DNA of 64,000 nt from Sphaerolaimus hirsutus (GCA_964036195.1 OZ038460.1:16371504-16435503), one strand, 5' to 3'; positions 51,224 to 61,205 are shown, counted from the stretch's first letter. The notes: generated by a model not told the origin, from the letters alone. Translations and numbers: made by a program.

Positions 51224-54200
51224 CACTGCAAATATAAATAGATACAGTAGCCTATCACCACGATTATTAATATTATTATTACGACATTCACTGTTGTTTG
51301 TAATGGCCCAGTCAGCAAGATGTCTAGCGCCGAAGCACTTCCTTCTGCTGTTCCGCTTACTATGTGTCCTAATTCTTTACCTACACCCTCAAAGTAGGCT
51401 CCAACCCCTTGCCCTATTCCAGCCACAAAGGCCTGGATAGCCTTGGGGTCGTTTGACATGGTTGAGAAATATTGTACAGTTTTGTCTAATTTTTTCTCAA
51501 TGTTGTGTAGTTTGTTGAACTGATGTCGTGCGGCTGTTATGCTGAACGCTACGTCTGTCATAGTATGACTTGGCATTCCAGTGACGTTCAAATGGAAGGG
51601 GCTCCAAGTCCCGTTCCAGATGAGTTCCAGAGGGAGTTTTGTCACATGCAAATTTGTTGGTCCATTTTCGTTTGCCCATTTGTCGTTTCTCAGCATGTAA
51701 TATTTATGATCTTTATAATGACAATTTTCCTCAGGTGATTGTGTAATAAGGTCGCTTCCTCCTGGGGACACGAACATGATGTGCCTGTGTCCCGGAAGTC
51801 TCACTGGCAAGAATCTATAGCATGTGTCGTTTATTTTGTGGTTGAAGTAAATATGTTCTGGTGTCACTGTTTGGCATTCCCAGAACATTAGTACGTCTCC
51901 ATGCCATTCTGCGTAGATGTTGTTGCGGCCCAATAGGGCTCTCAATCCCAAAGTGGGGTTCAGTGTTATAAATTGATTGATTATGTTAATTTGGTTTTGT
52001 CTCAAATAACATAATTGTTGCCATATCATAGAGAATTGTTGTTTTTCCAAACTTGCAATTTTGTATATAACATATTGTCTTTGTTCCGTTCTGAAATATT
52101 TCAGATTTACGGAATTGATCTGTTGTGCGGTCATGCTGTCTTCTTTTGATTTTGCAAATTCGATGAACGTCGATCCCTGCTCTGTATATTTTGCATGTTC
52201 GGGGACGCATTCCGAATTCTCTGGTCTCTCCTTTTGTATCGTTATTGTGAAGGCTGCTTGTAATTGTTGTATGACAATGTGTCGTTCGGATATCTGAGCT
52301 TCAAAATTTCCGAAATTTTCATATGCGCATTGTCCTTCAAATTTTGTAGCGTCCCACACCGACACTGCATTATCACTGTCAAAGCAGTAACCCGCGGCTG
52401 GTGCGCAGTGCGACAGATCTTGAATTTCCGAGACAATGCGTTTGCCGTCTAAACTTGCTACTGTGCCGATTTCTATATGAAAATTTATCACTTCATTTGT
52501 GAAATTTCGACAAAAGTAGCAATATTGTATTGTTAAGGTGTTGTTTGTGCTCCATAAAGCTTTATTGACTTGTGTCAAATTTTGTTCTTTCCACCTTTTT
52601 GTTTCCATTGCTTTCATGCATTCAGATAAGGTCACGACTCTGTTGTTTAGAATTTCCGGCGGCAGCATTGCTTTGCCTCCCACCAGACTCATGTATGTGA
52701 TTATTGCGTGTTGTTGTTCATAACACCGGTATACTTGTGTTTGTTGTGGTTCCGTCTTCAGCGCCCACACTCTCACTCCTTGTTTGGTTATCTTTTGTGG
52801 TTCAGGGAAGTGACAGTTGACTGTTTTCGGGATTTGTACCTGGTGTCCTGTCCTTGTTTTATGGCACACATTGTAATTTCTGTTGTATTTATTTATCCAT
52901 GTTTGTTGTTCTGCATTGGCTGCCATGACGTTTGCCGCCGTGACTATTGCCATTGTCGCCCAGAACGCATATGAGCCTGCGTATCTGCACCCTCGTTTCG
53001 GTCTTTCTTTGATGGGTGGTGTTTCATTCTTTTGTTTAGAACTTTGTTGTGTATTTTCATTTTCATCTTTTTTCATGTTTTCTCGTTCTTGATATTTTCC
53101 ACTAATTTCAAGTGGGCACAGCTGTGTTGGTGACCTTTCTATTTCTCTTTGAGTGTTTGTTTTCAAGGTCACGCTTCTAATTTTGTTGTCGGTCGATCTG
53201 TTCACTTTTGTTATCTTTCCCATCTGCCATGCTCCTCTCGGCATCTTGTCATGTTGTACGAGCACAACCTGTCCCACTATTGGTTCTTCTTTCACTTTTC
53301 CTCTGTTGTTTATTTTCCTTGTTGTTCCTCTTAGCATATCCACATATCCTTTGGACCATGCATTCCATAATTTTTCTCTGTTATCACTTATTGTTTGCCA
53401 TAACTGCATCATGTCATCTCTTTCTTTTTCATTGATTGTTGTAAGTTCAATTTTATCCATGCATGTTATTTTTTCATTTTTATCCAAATTTTCTTCCACT
53501 CCGTCAGGGGGGGTCCCCCACAGAAAGTGGACGGGGCGGAGAATTTTTGCCGAAATGTCGTCATTCGATACGTAGGTGATTGGTCTAGTGTTGACAGCGA
53601 ATTCTATGTCTAGAATTACTGTGTGTATTTCTTTCCATGTTAACAATCGGCGCCCGCTTGCTTTCTTTAAAAGATTTTTTACAAGGCCGATCATGCGCTC
53701 ATACACACCTCCTTGCCATGGGCAGGTAGCTGTTGTAAATCTCCATTTTATCTCTGGAACTGATTTTGCGCATGTTTTAAATGCTCCCGCATTGTCAGAC
53801 CAGATTGACTTCGGCATGCCTCTTCTGCAAAAGAAGCGTTGCAAGGCCATTAGTGTGTCGTTAGTTGCTACTGTGTCAGCAAATTCCAGGTGTACAGCTC
53901 TCGTTGAGAAGCATGTAATCAGAAGTATATGGAATTTGTGCCTTTCATTGTTGTGCATGTATTGTAGCGGCCCCATGTAATCGATGCCGCAGTGTTGAAA
54001 GGGTTTTATTTTTGCTTGTAATCTTGTTATTGGCAGCGTGTGGAAGTCTGGCATAGCGAACGTGCCTCCTGTTGCTTTTCGGCATGTTGTACATTTTCTG
54101 AGTTCTGACGCAACTGTTCTTCGGCCGTCCGGTATCCAGCATTGTTCTCTTATTTCTGCTAGTGTGTGCACTGCCCCTTCATGTTGTACATACTTGTGGT

Positions 54201-55461
54201 AATGATTTATTACTAGTGTCGTCAGGTATGCATGTTTCGGGAGATAGTATAGTACTATCGGGACTCTGTCTGCATCCTTTGGTAATCTTGTCACTCGGTA
54301 CAAGATGTCGACGTTGTTGTCGTAGGCCAGTTCTTGGTGGCTTTCTTTTCGTACCTGTTGTATCAATTTGCGGCAATGTTGTTGTTGTGCAATTCTCACA
54401 ATGTGTTGCCATGCTGCATTTCTTTCTTCTGGCTCCAGCGGTCGGGATAAAAATCCTCTCACTTTTCGGTTTAAGCTGTTGCTGAAGAATTTGTGCAGCC
54501 TGTTCAATCTGATAACGATATTCAGTAGCTTAGTCAAGCTACTGTATCGCTCGAAGTTCAGGTCGTATGGGTTGTAGTTCCTCTTTGATTCTTCTACTAA
54601 GTAGTGCGCTTTGTTCTCTGTTGCAGCGCCAGCCCATATCGGCCTGTGTATTATTGTTGTTCCTTTTGCTAATTCTGTTGTTGCCTTCTGGTATTGTGAC
54701 ACATCTTTCATTTCTTTTGTGATTGGTACTTTCATGAATTCTGGTCCGCTTTTCCATAAAGTTGACAGCATGATTTCATCGATTGTGCTGCCCCTCGATG
54801 CGATGTCGGCTGGGTTCACCTCAGTGGCGACTTTTGCTACCAGAAATTCGCATTTGTTGCTGAGTTCATTTATTCTTTTGACTCTGTTGTTGACGAACGT
54901 CGCCAGTGGCTTGGCTGTTTTCAGCCAACCAATCACCACTGTACTATCTGTCCACAGTATTGTCGATTTTATTTTCCATCCGCCTAGCTGTTTCAGCTCT
55001 TCGTGGATGTAATTGACCAGTTCTGCACCAATTGTTACCGAGAGTAGTTCCAGTCTGGTAATTGGTGTTGTGGCCCCCGATTTGGATGGTAATGGTGCCA
55101 ATTTTGTTCGAGCTGTCACGAATGCTGTATTGTAGTCTCCAGCTCCTTTCTTCTTTTGTTGTCGGACATACGCACATGCCGCGTATCCTAATTTTGATGC
55201 ATCGCTGAACACGTGCAATTCCAAGGGTTTGTCGTCGTCAAACACGTTTATACCCATTCTTTGATAAGAGCGTGGAAACTCCACTCTGTCGATTTTTTCT
55301 AAGTGATTTTTCATAATTGTCATCAGTTCCAGTGCTCTTTTGTCCTCAATTAATTCATCCCATTGTGTTGTTTTTGTTTCTTGCAACAGCGTCGACAACT
55401 GAGCCTTCAAGGTTAGGGTTACAGGTGCTGTGAACCCAATTGGATCGTATGCCGATGCCAG
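50821..55461 (-). CDS. BEL2 RNase H, integrase and envelope-like part of the polyprotein
   Basis: It is the frame of 55462-58866 resumed after one TGA. Domains in order: end of RT, RNase H (VFSDAS and WTDSTVVIGW), integrase HHCC site, DDE core (GIDYMGP, SDNAGAF, GGVYERM), DUF5641-type domain ending LCPLEI, then an envelope-like protein with a hydrophobic leader (AFWATMAIVTAANVMAANA near 52950), a Cys-rich ectodomain, a Gly-rich segment (GIGQGVGAYFEGVGKELG) and a transmembrane helix (VVIIILIIVVIGYCIYLYL, about 51235-51290). The last 120 codons may be a shadow of the SR-rich frame. Confidence 0.88.
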   Translation of the reverse strand: MASAYDPIGFTAPVTLTLKAQLSTLLQETKTTQWDELIEDKRALELMTIMKNHLEKIDRVEFPRSYQRMGINVFDDDKPLELHVFSDASKLGYAACAYVRQQKKKGAGDYNTAFVTARTKLAPLPSKSGATTPITRLELLSVTIGAELVNYIHEELKQLGGWKIKSTILWTDSTVVIGWLKTAKPLATFVNNRVKRINELSNKCEFLVAKVATEVNPADIASRGSTIDEIMLSTLWKSGPEFMKVPITKEMKDVSQYQKATTELAKGTTIIHRPIWAGAATENKAHYLVEESKRNYNPYDLNFERYSSLTKLLNIVIRLNRLHKFFSNSLNRKVRGFLSRPLEPEERNAAWQHIVRIAQQQHCRKLIQQVRKESHQELAYDNNVDILYRVTRLPKDADRVPIVLYYLPKHAYLTTLVINHYHKYVQHEGAVHTLAEIREQCWIPDGRRTVASELRKCTTCRKATGGTFAMPDFHTLPITRLQAKIKPFQHCGIDYMGPLQYMHNNERHKFHILLITCFSTRAVHLEFADTVATNDTLMALQRFFCRRGMPKSIWSDNAGAFKTCAKSVPEIKWRFTTATCPWQGGVYERMIGLVKNLLKKASGRRLLTWKEIHTVILDIEFAVNTRPITYVSNDDISAKILRPVHFLWGTPPDGVEENLDKNEKITCMDKIELTTINEKERDDMMQLWQTISDNREKLWNAWSKGYVDMLRGTTRKINNRGKVKEEPIVGQVVLVQHDKMPRGAWQMGKITKVNRSTDNKIRSVTLKTNTQREIERSPTQLCPLEISGKYQERENMKKDENENTQQSSKQKNETPPIKERPKRGCRYAGSYAFWATMAIVTAANVMAANAEQQTWINKYNRNYNVCHKTRTGHQVQIPKTVNCHFPEPQKITKQGVRVWALKTEPQQTQVYRCYEQQHAIITYMSLVGGKAMLPPEILNNRVVTLSECMKAMETKRWKEQNLTQVNKALWSTNNTLTIQYCYFCRNFTNEVINFHIEIGTVASLDGKRIVSEIQDLSHCAPAAGYCFDSDNAVSVWDATKFEGQCAYENFGNFEAQISERHIVIQQLQAAFTITIQKERPENSECVPEHAKYTEQGSTFIEFAKSKEDSMTAQQINSVNLKYFRTEQRQYVIYKIASLEKQQFSMIWQQLCYLRQNQINIINQFITLNPTLGLRALLGRNNIYAEWHGDVLMFWECQTVTPEHIYFNHKINDTCYRFLPVRLPGHRHIMFVSPGGSDLITQSPEENCHYKDHKYYMLRNDKWANENGPTNLHVTKLPLELIWNGTWSPFHLNVTGMPSHTMTDVAFSITAARHQFNKLHNIEKKLDKTVQYFSTMSNDPKAIQAFVAGIGQGVGAYFEGVGKELGHIVSGTAEGSASALDILLTGPLQTTVNVVIIILIIVVIGYCIYLYLQWRAVTGRAVMPKLACSTTRLRARLNAWRAHQRTSGSAAAATIEKCANQHDEGHAHHLLQSPGLRQDITGLGQGGPPPPDAEGTEGLQHLGAMTMTTPTTPTARLTTNSRRLADSTESMISLTILRPRLRQITSP

Positions 55462-58400
55462 TCATTTGTTCAAATTTCTTCTCGTGGGTATTGTAATGCT
55501 GTCAATTTGTAATTTTGGTGTCGATATGGCTAGCATGTCGGTTTTGTGATTGTATTTCATTCCCATGACGGCCACGATTTTATTCATTTTTGGGCTTCTG
55601 TCATGCTCTGCTATTTCTTTCATGACTGCTTTGGAGTTCGATAGCCATTCTCTCATGTTCATTGAGCACTTGTTGAAGAGGGCTTTGACTTTGTAATACA
55701 GCTCCAGCGCCTCATTTTCATTGGTGACGCTCATGATGAAGTTGTCGATGTAAATGTTGTTAATTATCATCGCGATTTGGTTTCGTTCGACTTTGTTTTC
55801 TTCATATTCATTCATGTTGTTTATTGTCAAATCTAGATGGTATTTTATGACTGCTCCCAGAATTGATGGGCTGCAGACTAGACCAAATAATACTCTTTTA
55901 AATCGGAGTACCATAAGATTATTTTCTGTTATCGGTTTCGAGGCATCTTTTAGCCAGAAAAATCGGGTGTAATCCCTAGCGGGTTCATGCAATCCGATTT
56001 GCAAAAAGGCTTTTTCGATGTCCGCAATTAATGCTAAATTGCCTGCCCTGAATCTCAGGAGCAGACCCAAAAGCAATGGTGTTGTGATTGGCCCTCTGAA
56101 TAAACATTCATTAAGGCTGGGCTTACCTGCCGATCCATCATACACAATCCTGCATGACGTGGATTTTCCTGGAGTGATGACTGGCTGGTGCGGCAGGTAG
56201 TGGACTCCCTTGTTGTCTGTTTTGTCGTCACATATTTCTATTATTCCCTTTTCTAATTGGTCGTCTAGCACTTTTCGATATTGTTCGAATAAATTAGGGT
56301 CCTTTTTGAATCTTCTTATCAGCGATTTAAACCTTGCCAGTGCCTCAGCTTTTCCTGTTGGCAGGTCGCCGATATTCTCTTTGTAGGGCCAGTTAATGTA
56401 GTATCGTTTGTCATTGTCATTAAATTTAATGCTATTTAATATCATTTCTTCAGCGATGTCGTCGTCGATGGCGTAGGGGTCGTCAGTGATTCCCACGGCT
56501 TCTAAACTGTGAAATTGTCGTAAAGTTTCTTTCCCAATGGCTACCGCTGTCGAACCACATGTGGCTGACATTGCGAAATCCATGTGGTTGTCGTCAATTT
56601 GTTGTTCACTTGCTCCTGCTAGCATGAAGCCAAGCGTGGAGCTTACCACCAGTAGTCCCGATGGTAATTGGAGTCCAGTTTGTTTTATGTCAAATTTCCA
56701 GAAGTTATCTTGTCCAATTACAACAGCTGGCTGTCGCAATTTAGTGCCCGTTAGTTGTGTTGCCGTTTCAAATTTCTCGGCGAACAATTCATCGGCGTTT
56801 ATTCCCCAGGTGTTGTATATCATATTTTTATCGTTTATTGACAGCGGGGGAGGTTGGCAGTAAGTAGCCAGTTCAGGGACTGCCCTCACTAACATGCTCA
56901 AGTCCTCATGTCCTAGGTGTTGTTGTGGTATTGTGATTTCTACCAATTTTGCTTTCACTTTCAGTGGGTGGGGGGTTGCGAACACGTTCATGCTCAGCAT
57001 GAGATCCCCTTTGTTGTCTAATTCTATTTCATGTGCTAAGTCTTGTCGTATGTAAGAGTATTCACACCCCGTATCAAAGAAAATGTTCACATGTTCTGAC
57101 ATGATTCCAGTCTCTTTGTTCAGGATTGGTGACTGGGCCATTTGCAACCTCACGACTTTAAAAGACAAAGACTCACTGTCGTCTTGGTGGGCTGCTTTTG
57201 TAGTCGCGGCTGCCGTCTCTGTTCGGCGATGTGGTTTGCTGTCGGGTTCCGGCGTCAGCTCTTCATAGTAATTTGTTGCTGCATTCGCTGTTGTTTTTTG
57301 TTCTCTCGTATTTGAGCTGCTGTTGGATGTTGTTTTGTTGTTGGAGCTTCTGTCGAACTGGTCAGGGCACATCGTGCTGTGGTGCTTATCCTTTGATCGG
57401 CAGTAGTAACAGCTTAGCTCCGATTGACAATTGGCTTTGTCGTGACCCAGTTTTGTGCACCTCGGGCATCTGTTCGGCATCGCTTTCAGTGCCAATTTGC
57501 GATCTTCGATCGTCGGGTACTGATCGCAGTCTGTCGTCCAGTGTTCATTGCCGGAGCAGAACAAACACTTGTAGTTTGCGGGTGGTTTTGTTTGTTTTTG
57601 TTGTTGTCGTTTTTCGTAAGTGCGTGGCGCTGGGCGTTGTGTTGTAGCGGCCGCGCACGTAGTGTTGTCCTCGTCTTCCTCCTCCGCTCGTTTCTCGGAG
57701 CTGGAATAGGCAACGGTATTGTGTACTCCTTTAGATTTAATTTTGTTATTTTGTTGTTTTGAAGTGTTATCATTTTGTTTTGAAGCTTCTGCTGTTGTTT
57801 GGCATTCTAATCGGGCCTGGGCCACATTTCCCAAAGCTTTAACAAACGTTTTGACGGTCATTGCCGGTCCATCTTCGTCGTCATCATCGTCGTCGCGCGG
57901 GTTTTCTCGCCTGAAGTCTTCGGTTACTGCTAGGCGAAGTTCTGGGCTGAGGTATTTCCTCAGTTCGCGCAGCACCGCTCCGGACTCCGTGTTTTCTCCG
58001 CGCTCTGCGAGTTGAGTCAGTGTTGTGCCGACCTCCCGTCTAAACGCCATGAGACTGTCACCTCTCATCGTAGGGGATTGCAAATTATATAATTTTTCCC
58101 ATAATGTGTTGGTGACATATGTTGTATTGCCGAAGTTGGATTTTAGAAGTTTTATTGCTGTCATATAATCAGCGCCATCCATGTTTAGTCCGCCAAGTAA
58201 TTTTTTGGCTTCACCTTTGAGTGAATCATTCAAATAGGTGAATTTTAGGGTGACGTTCATTTTCTTTCGTTGGTGGATCTGTGTTTTGAAGATGTTCCAC
58301 CAACGAGTCCATTCTAATGGGTCGCCCGAGAACTTTGGAACGTTTATCTTTGGCAACCTCATTAATTCTTCGTCATCACTAGAACTATCTAAATGTTGTA

Positions 58401-58866
58401 ATTTCTTTTCTAATCCACCCGTTATACCTTCTTTTAGGTCTTTTATTTGTCGTTCCGTGCTGTCCTTCAGGGCATCCAGCTGGCTTTGTAGTTCTTGCAT
58501 TTTTGCTAATATTGCCATGATGCCATTGTCACGATATAATTTGTCGTTCAACTTTTCGTTTTCCTTGTTAGCTGCGGCAATCATCTCCGGTGTAGCATTT
58601 GGCCCATTGGCAGCTTTTAGGATTTCAGCCACAGCTTCTTCATATTTGTCCGTAGCGGTTTGTAGCAATGTTGTTTTGTCTCGAATTTTTGTAAGCAGCA
58701 TTTGTTGTTGTGTTGTGGCAGATTCTGCTGCGTCCTTGTTGTGGTGGTAATCTTGGTCCTTGTCCACTTGGAAATACGGTATTTCGGCCTGTAGGATCTT
58801 CAAGGCATCGGTTCTGTAGGCATTAAGCCTCATCCTGAGCGGTCCAGTGGGGGTGACTTCGCTCAT
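55462..58866 (-). CDS. BEL2 Gag-protease-RT polyprotein, N-terminal part
   Basis: ATG is at 58864-58866. 1134 codons run to a TGA at 55462-55464. Gag has a coiled-coil-like start, a DUF1759-like region near residue 180 (FSGDPLEWTRWWNIFK) and three zinc knuckles 435-499. An aspartic protease with FFDTGC is near 600. RT follows, with LIADIEKAFLQIGLHEPARD and the catalytic box NIYIDNFIMSV near 1040 (YIDN in place of YxDD). The TGA sits just after RT; the frame beyond it is intact, with no frameshift. The stop may be a single substitution or read through. Confidence 0.92.
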   Translation of the reverse strand: MSEVTPTGPLRMRLNAYRTDALKILQAEIPYFQVDKDQDYHHNKDAAESATTQQQMLLTKIRDKTTLLQTATDKYEEAVAEILKAANGPNATPEMIAAANKENEKLNDKLYRDNGIMAILAKMQELQSQLDALKDSTERQIKDLKEGITGGLEKKLQHLDSSSDDEELMRLPKINVPKFSGDPLEWTRWWNIFKTQIHQRKKMNVTLKFTYLNDSLKGEAKKLLGGLNMDGADYMTAIKLLKSNFGNTTYVTNTLWEKLYNLQSPTMRGDSLMAFRREVGTTLTQLAERGENTESGAVLRELRKYLSPELRLAVTEDFRRENPRDDDDDDEDGPAMTVKTFVKALGNVAQARLECQTTAEASKQNDNTSKQQNNKIKSKGVHNTVAYSSSEKRAEEEDEDNTTCAAATTQRPAPRTYEKRQQQKQTKPPANYKCLFCSGNEHWTTDCDQYPTIEDRKLALKAMPNRCPRCTKLGHDKANCQSELSCYYCRSKDKHHSTMCPDQFDRSSNNKTTSNSSSNTREQKTTANAATNYYEELTPEPDSKPHRRTETAAATTKAAHQDDSESLSFKVVRLQMAQSPILNKETGIMSEHVNIFFDTGCEYSYIRQDLAHEIELDNKGDLMLSMNVFATPHPLKVKAKLVEITIPQQHLGHEDLSMLVRAVPELATYCQPPPLSINDKNMIYNTWGINADELFAEKFETATQLTGTKLRQPAVVIGQDNFWKFDIKQTGLQLPSGLLVVSSTLGFMLAGASEQQIDDNHMDFAMSATCGSTAVAIGKETLRQFHSLEAVGITDDPYAIDDDIAEEMILNSIKFNDNDKRYYINWPYKENIGDLPTGKAEALARFKSLIRRFKKDPNLFEQYRKVLDDQLEKGIIEICDDKTDNKGVHYLPHQPVITPGKSTSCRIVYDGSAGKPSLNECLFRGPITTPLLLGLLLRFRAGNLALIADIEKAFLQIGLHEPARDYTRFFWLKDASKPITENNLMVLRFKRVLFGLVCSPSILGAVIKYHLDLTINNMNEYEENKVERNQIAMIINNIYIDNFIMSVTNENEALELYYKVKALFNKCSMNMREWLSNSKAVMKEIAEHDRSPKMNKIVAVMGMKYNHKTDMLAISTPKLQIDSITIPTRRNLNK

Positions 58867-59020
58867 GATTTTTTGCGCTTCGCTTTAGATTTGAATTTAG
58901 CTTCTGCGATATAAATTTTTTGTAATTTATGTTGATTTATATGTTCTATAAAAAATTGGATGTTATTGGGGTTTCTGTTGTGCAGGTTCTATTTTTTGCA
59001 GGACTGAATTATCAATTCTA

Positions 59021-59037
59021 TCCTTTCCGCTGCGCCA
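59021..59037 (-). other. BEL2 primer-binding site
   Basis: Directly after the 5' LTR the minus strand reads TGGCGCAGCGGAAAGGA. The first ten bases equal BEL1's site, so both elements probably use the same kind of tRNA, or isoacceptors of it. Confidence 0.65.
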
Positions 59038-59499
59038 TGTAAAGTTTCACACTATTTGGGGTTAATTTTCCTGCGTTCTACAGTGCGGAAACCTTAGCTT
59101 TTATTCAGATATTTATTCAAGTTGTTTTTGGTTTATATTTTATTTCTATCAAACAAAGTAATCATTTAATTCAGAAATCAGTAGTCGTAGACTGGGCCGT
59201 TCTTTAGGCAAGAACGGCCTTACATATGGGCGATTTAACCTTCAAACGCGAGCAAATTGCTTATTATGTCTACTTTAAAGCAAATATCAGGTTTTGCACC
59301 TGTCGCATGTCATTAGAAAACGGGTTGACACAAAGAATTATAAAGATTAATAAAAACATAGATTAAATGTTATGAATGTCATTACTTTTATCACCCGTTG
59401 TTTACAGCAGGCAAGAAAAGGCAAATATTTCTAAGTGAAATAAAAACCATTCAAGTGAAACAAAAATGCAGGTTACGGTAAATTAGGCGGAACCGCACA
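59038..59499 (-). repeat. BEL2 5' LTR
   Basis: The 462-bp partner of 50011-50472 has the only difference noticed at about 59311 (GTCATTAG against GTCGTTAG in the other copy). Confidence 0.93.
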
Positions 59500-60244
59500 G
59501 AACTTGCTTTGGACACTTTGGTCGTTTTTAAAGAAACAACAAATTTATACACAGCGGCACAAACTGTAGTGGGTCGTCGGGAGCTGCCCCACTAGCGTAA
59601 AGTAGGGTGGGTGTTGCCAAGATACCCCCAAAATTTTAGCTTTCTACCACCCCGCAACTGGAGATACAGCCCCGTTAGTGTAGCTAATCAAGTGGGTGGT
59701 GTACTTGTTCGGGACACTGAAAACCCGGCAAAAAATTGTTGCATATAGGGCGACCCACCCTGTAGTTGGTCGCCATGCCTCCTCCCATTGATGCAGAGTA
59801 GAGGGATGTTACAACTATATATTCACAAAGTTTCAGCTCTATAACCCCACCATAGCCCGAGATATAGCTTCCGAAGTGAAATAAAAAAATGGGCGGCGTA
59901 CTTGACCGGGAAGGTGTTTAGTATGGTCGTCAATAGACTTACATTCGTTCTGCGCCGCCGGTAATCACATGTTTACCATTTTACATCGGGCTTTTCACAC
60001 GACGTTTGACACTTTGCATGACATTTGACATTTTACATTATTTTTGACACTTTTCACGACATTCAACATTCCACAGGGTCTGAAAGTGCCCCTGACAGTT
60101 TTCTGGCGCCCGGTGGCACTTTTTCATCACTAATAGACTGTGAATGAACTAAGGAACTTGGCAAATTCGTGTCATTTGCACACCATTCGGTGCAGTTGAG
60201 CGATCATTCTTGTCAATAATAATAAAAACCAACGAAAAATACTT

Positions 60245-60400
60245 AAAAATACCTTATCGGGAAGCAACTTAAGAAAAATAAGCAGAATGCACAATGAAAA
60301 ATTAATATGAATCATATCCACATAAGTTATTGCCGCTTGATAAGTACCAAAAAATGCGAGTGAGCCCACAAAATAAACCCAAGTGACTCAAAACAAAATT
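60245..60400 (-). CDS. Possible exon of an unidentified membrane protein
   Basis: The minus strand reads VYFVGSLAFFGTYQAAITYV then HINFSLCILLIFLKLLPDK to a donor-like CCCGATAAG|GTATTT, after a T-rich tract ending TTTTGAG. Two hydrophobic helices are likely. No family is recognised and there is no partner exon that I can prove. It could be a chance open frame in AT-rich DNA. Confidence 0.25.
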
Positions 60401-60774
60401 ATTAAAATATCAATAGTAAAATACGCAAATTATTCGAAATTTCAAAAGAACATTACACCCACAGACACTATATTTACACATTTTCTTATCAAAAGAGTCA
60501 GTTCACCTTAACTTCGTTCCACTTAGGACTTAACGTGTCTATTTGACTTTTACATTGTTTTGGCTTCGAAATTGGTACGAGCATTTGAAACTTATCAGTA
60601 AAGTTGACACGCGTAACACAAAATGTAAACTTTATTTTGTTCCGTTTTAGCTGGTTATTATTGGTTCCTGCTAGAATCTTTTAACATGTTTATACATGTA
60701 CATGGTATATAAAACATTTCGGTAGTTAATTCGGCTCTACTATTTATTTTATTGTGTAGTGATTGTTTGATCTG

Positions 60775-60908
60775 GTGCCACTCCCAGACCCTGTAAAAAG
60801 CCTGGCAAACGTACGTTTGCCATAATGCATCGCATTTTCCATGACGTTTGACACTTTGCCTCACATTTGACATTTTACAGGGCTTTTTAGAGGGTCTGGG
60901 AGTGCCCC
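60775..60908. mobile_element. GGTGCC-family (CWG) MITE, 134-bp copy
   Basis: It begins GTGCCACTCCCAGACCCTGT and ends in TTAGAGGGTCTGGGAGTGCC plus C bases, with CTG before (60772-60774) and CAG after (60909-60911). Both fit CWG. The interior has TTTGACACTTTGCCTCACAT. A half copy lies at about 59985-60090. Confidence 0.7.
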
Positions 60909-61033
60909 CAGTTAGTGCAAAAGTAATCAAAAACTTTCAGGTTTGCATGTGCAAAAGTAGAATTGCAAAATAGCGGCTGCGCAGATAAACTTTTCACTTA
61001 GGTAATATCTTTAGGTAGCGCGCTTCTCAGGTT

Positions 61034-61205
61034 GTCACATTTCCGGTGCAGTAAAAAATCATTAAAAATTTTTCGTGAAAAGGTAGGTTTAAGGAGCAAT
61101 TATAATTTTGAACGGCAGGTTTTGCAAATGTAAAAAGAAGATAACACAGTGTGTAAACTAGGTAATATATCCATCCATGTGAACCCATATTCTGAAATTT
61201 TTCAG
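61034..61205 (-). CDS. Possible exon, hydrophobic, unidentified
   Basis: After an acceptor-like AAAAATTTCAG, the minus strand encodes NMGSHGWIYYLVYTLCYLLF and TFAKPAVQNYNCSLNLPF. It may belong with 60245-60400 as exons of one membrane protein gene, or be noise. No donor is clear. Confidence 0.2.

Larger units (their letters stand above)
50011..59499 (-). mobile_element. BEL2: full-length BEL/Pao retrotransposon with env-like gene
   Basis: Two 462-bp LTRs (50011-50472 and 59038-59499) differ at one position by eye. They are flanked by 5-bp duplications GAACT (50006-50010 and 59500-59504). It reads on the minus strand. The coding region is a single frame with one TGA (55462-55464). The order is Gag, protease, RT, RNase H, integrase, Env. 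It is a different family from BEL1: LTR lengths differ and the proteins are clearly diverged, but the architecture and the first ten bases of the primer site are shared. It is a very recent insertion. Confidence 0.93.
48982..59918. mobile_element. Long palindromic transposon, copy 2, split by BEL2
   Basis: The left part 48982-50010 begins AACACCTTCCCGGTCAAGT. The right part 59505-59918 ends in the inverse, with TA outside each end (48980-48981, 59919-59920). Without BEL2 the element is about 1.44 kb and matches 7386-8864 along its length. The left part already contains most of both arms, centred near 49700. Confidence 0.8.
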
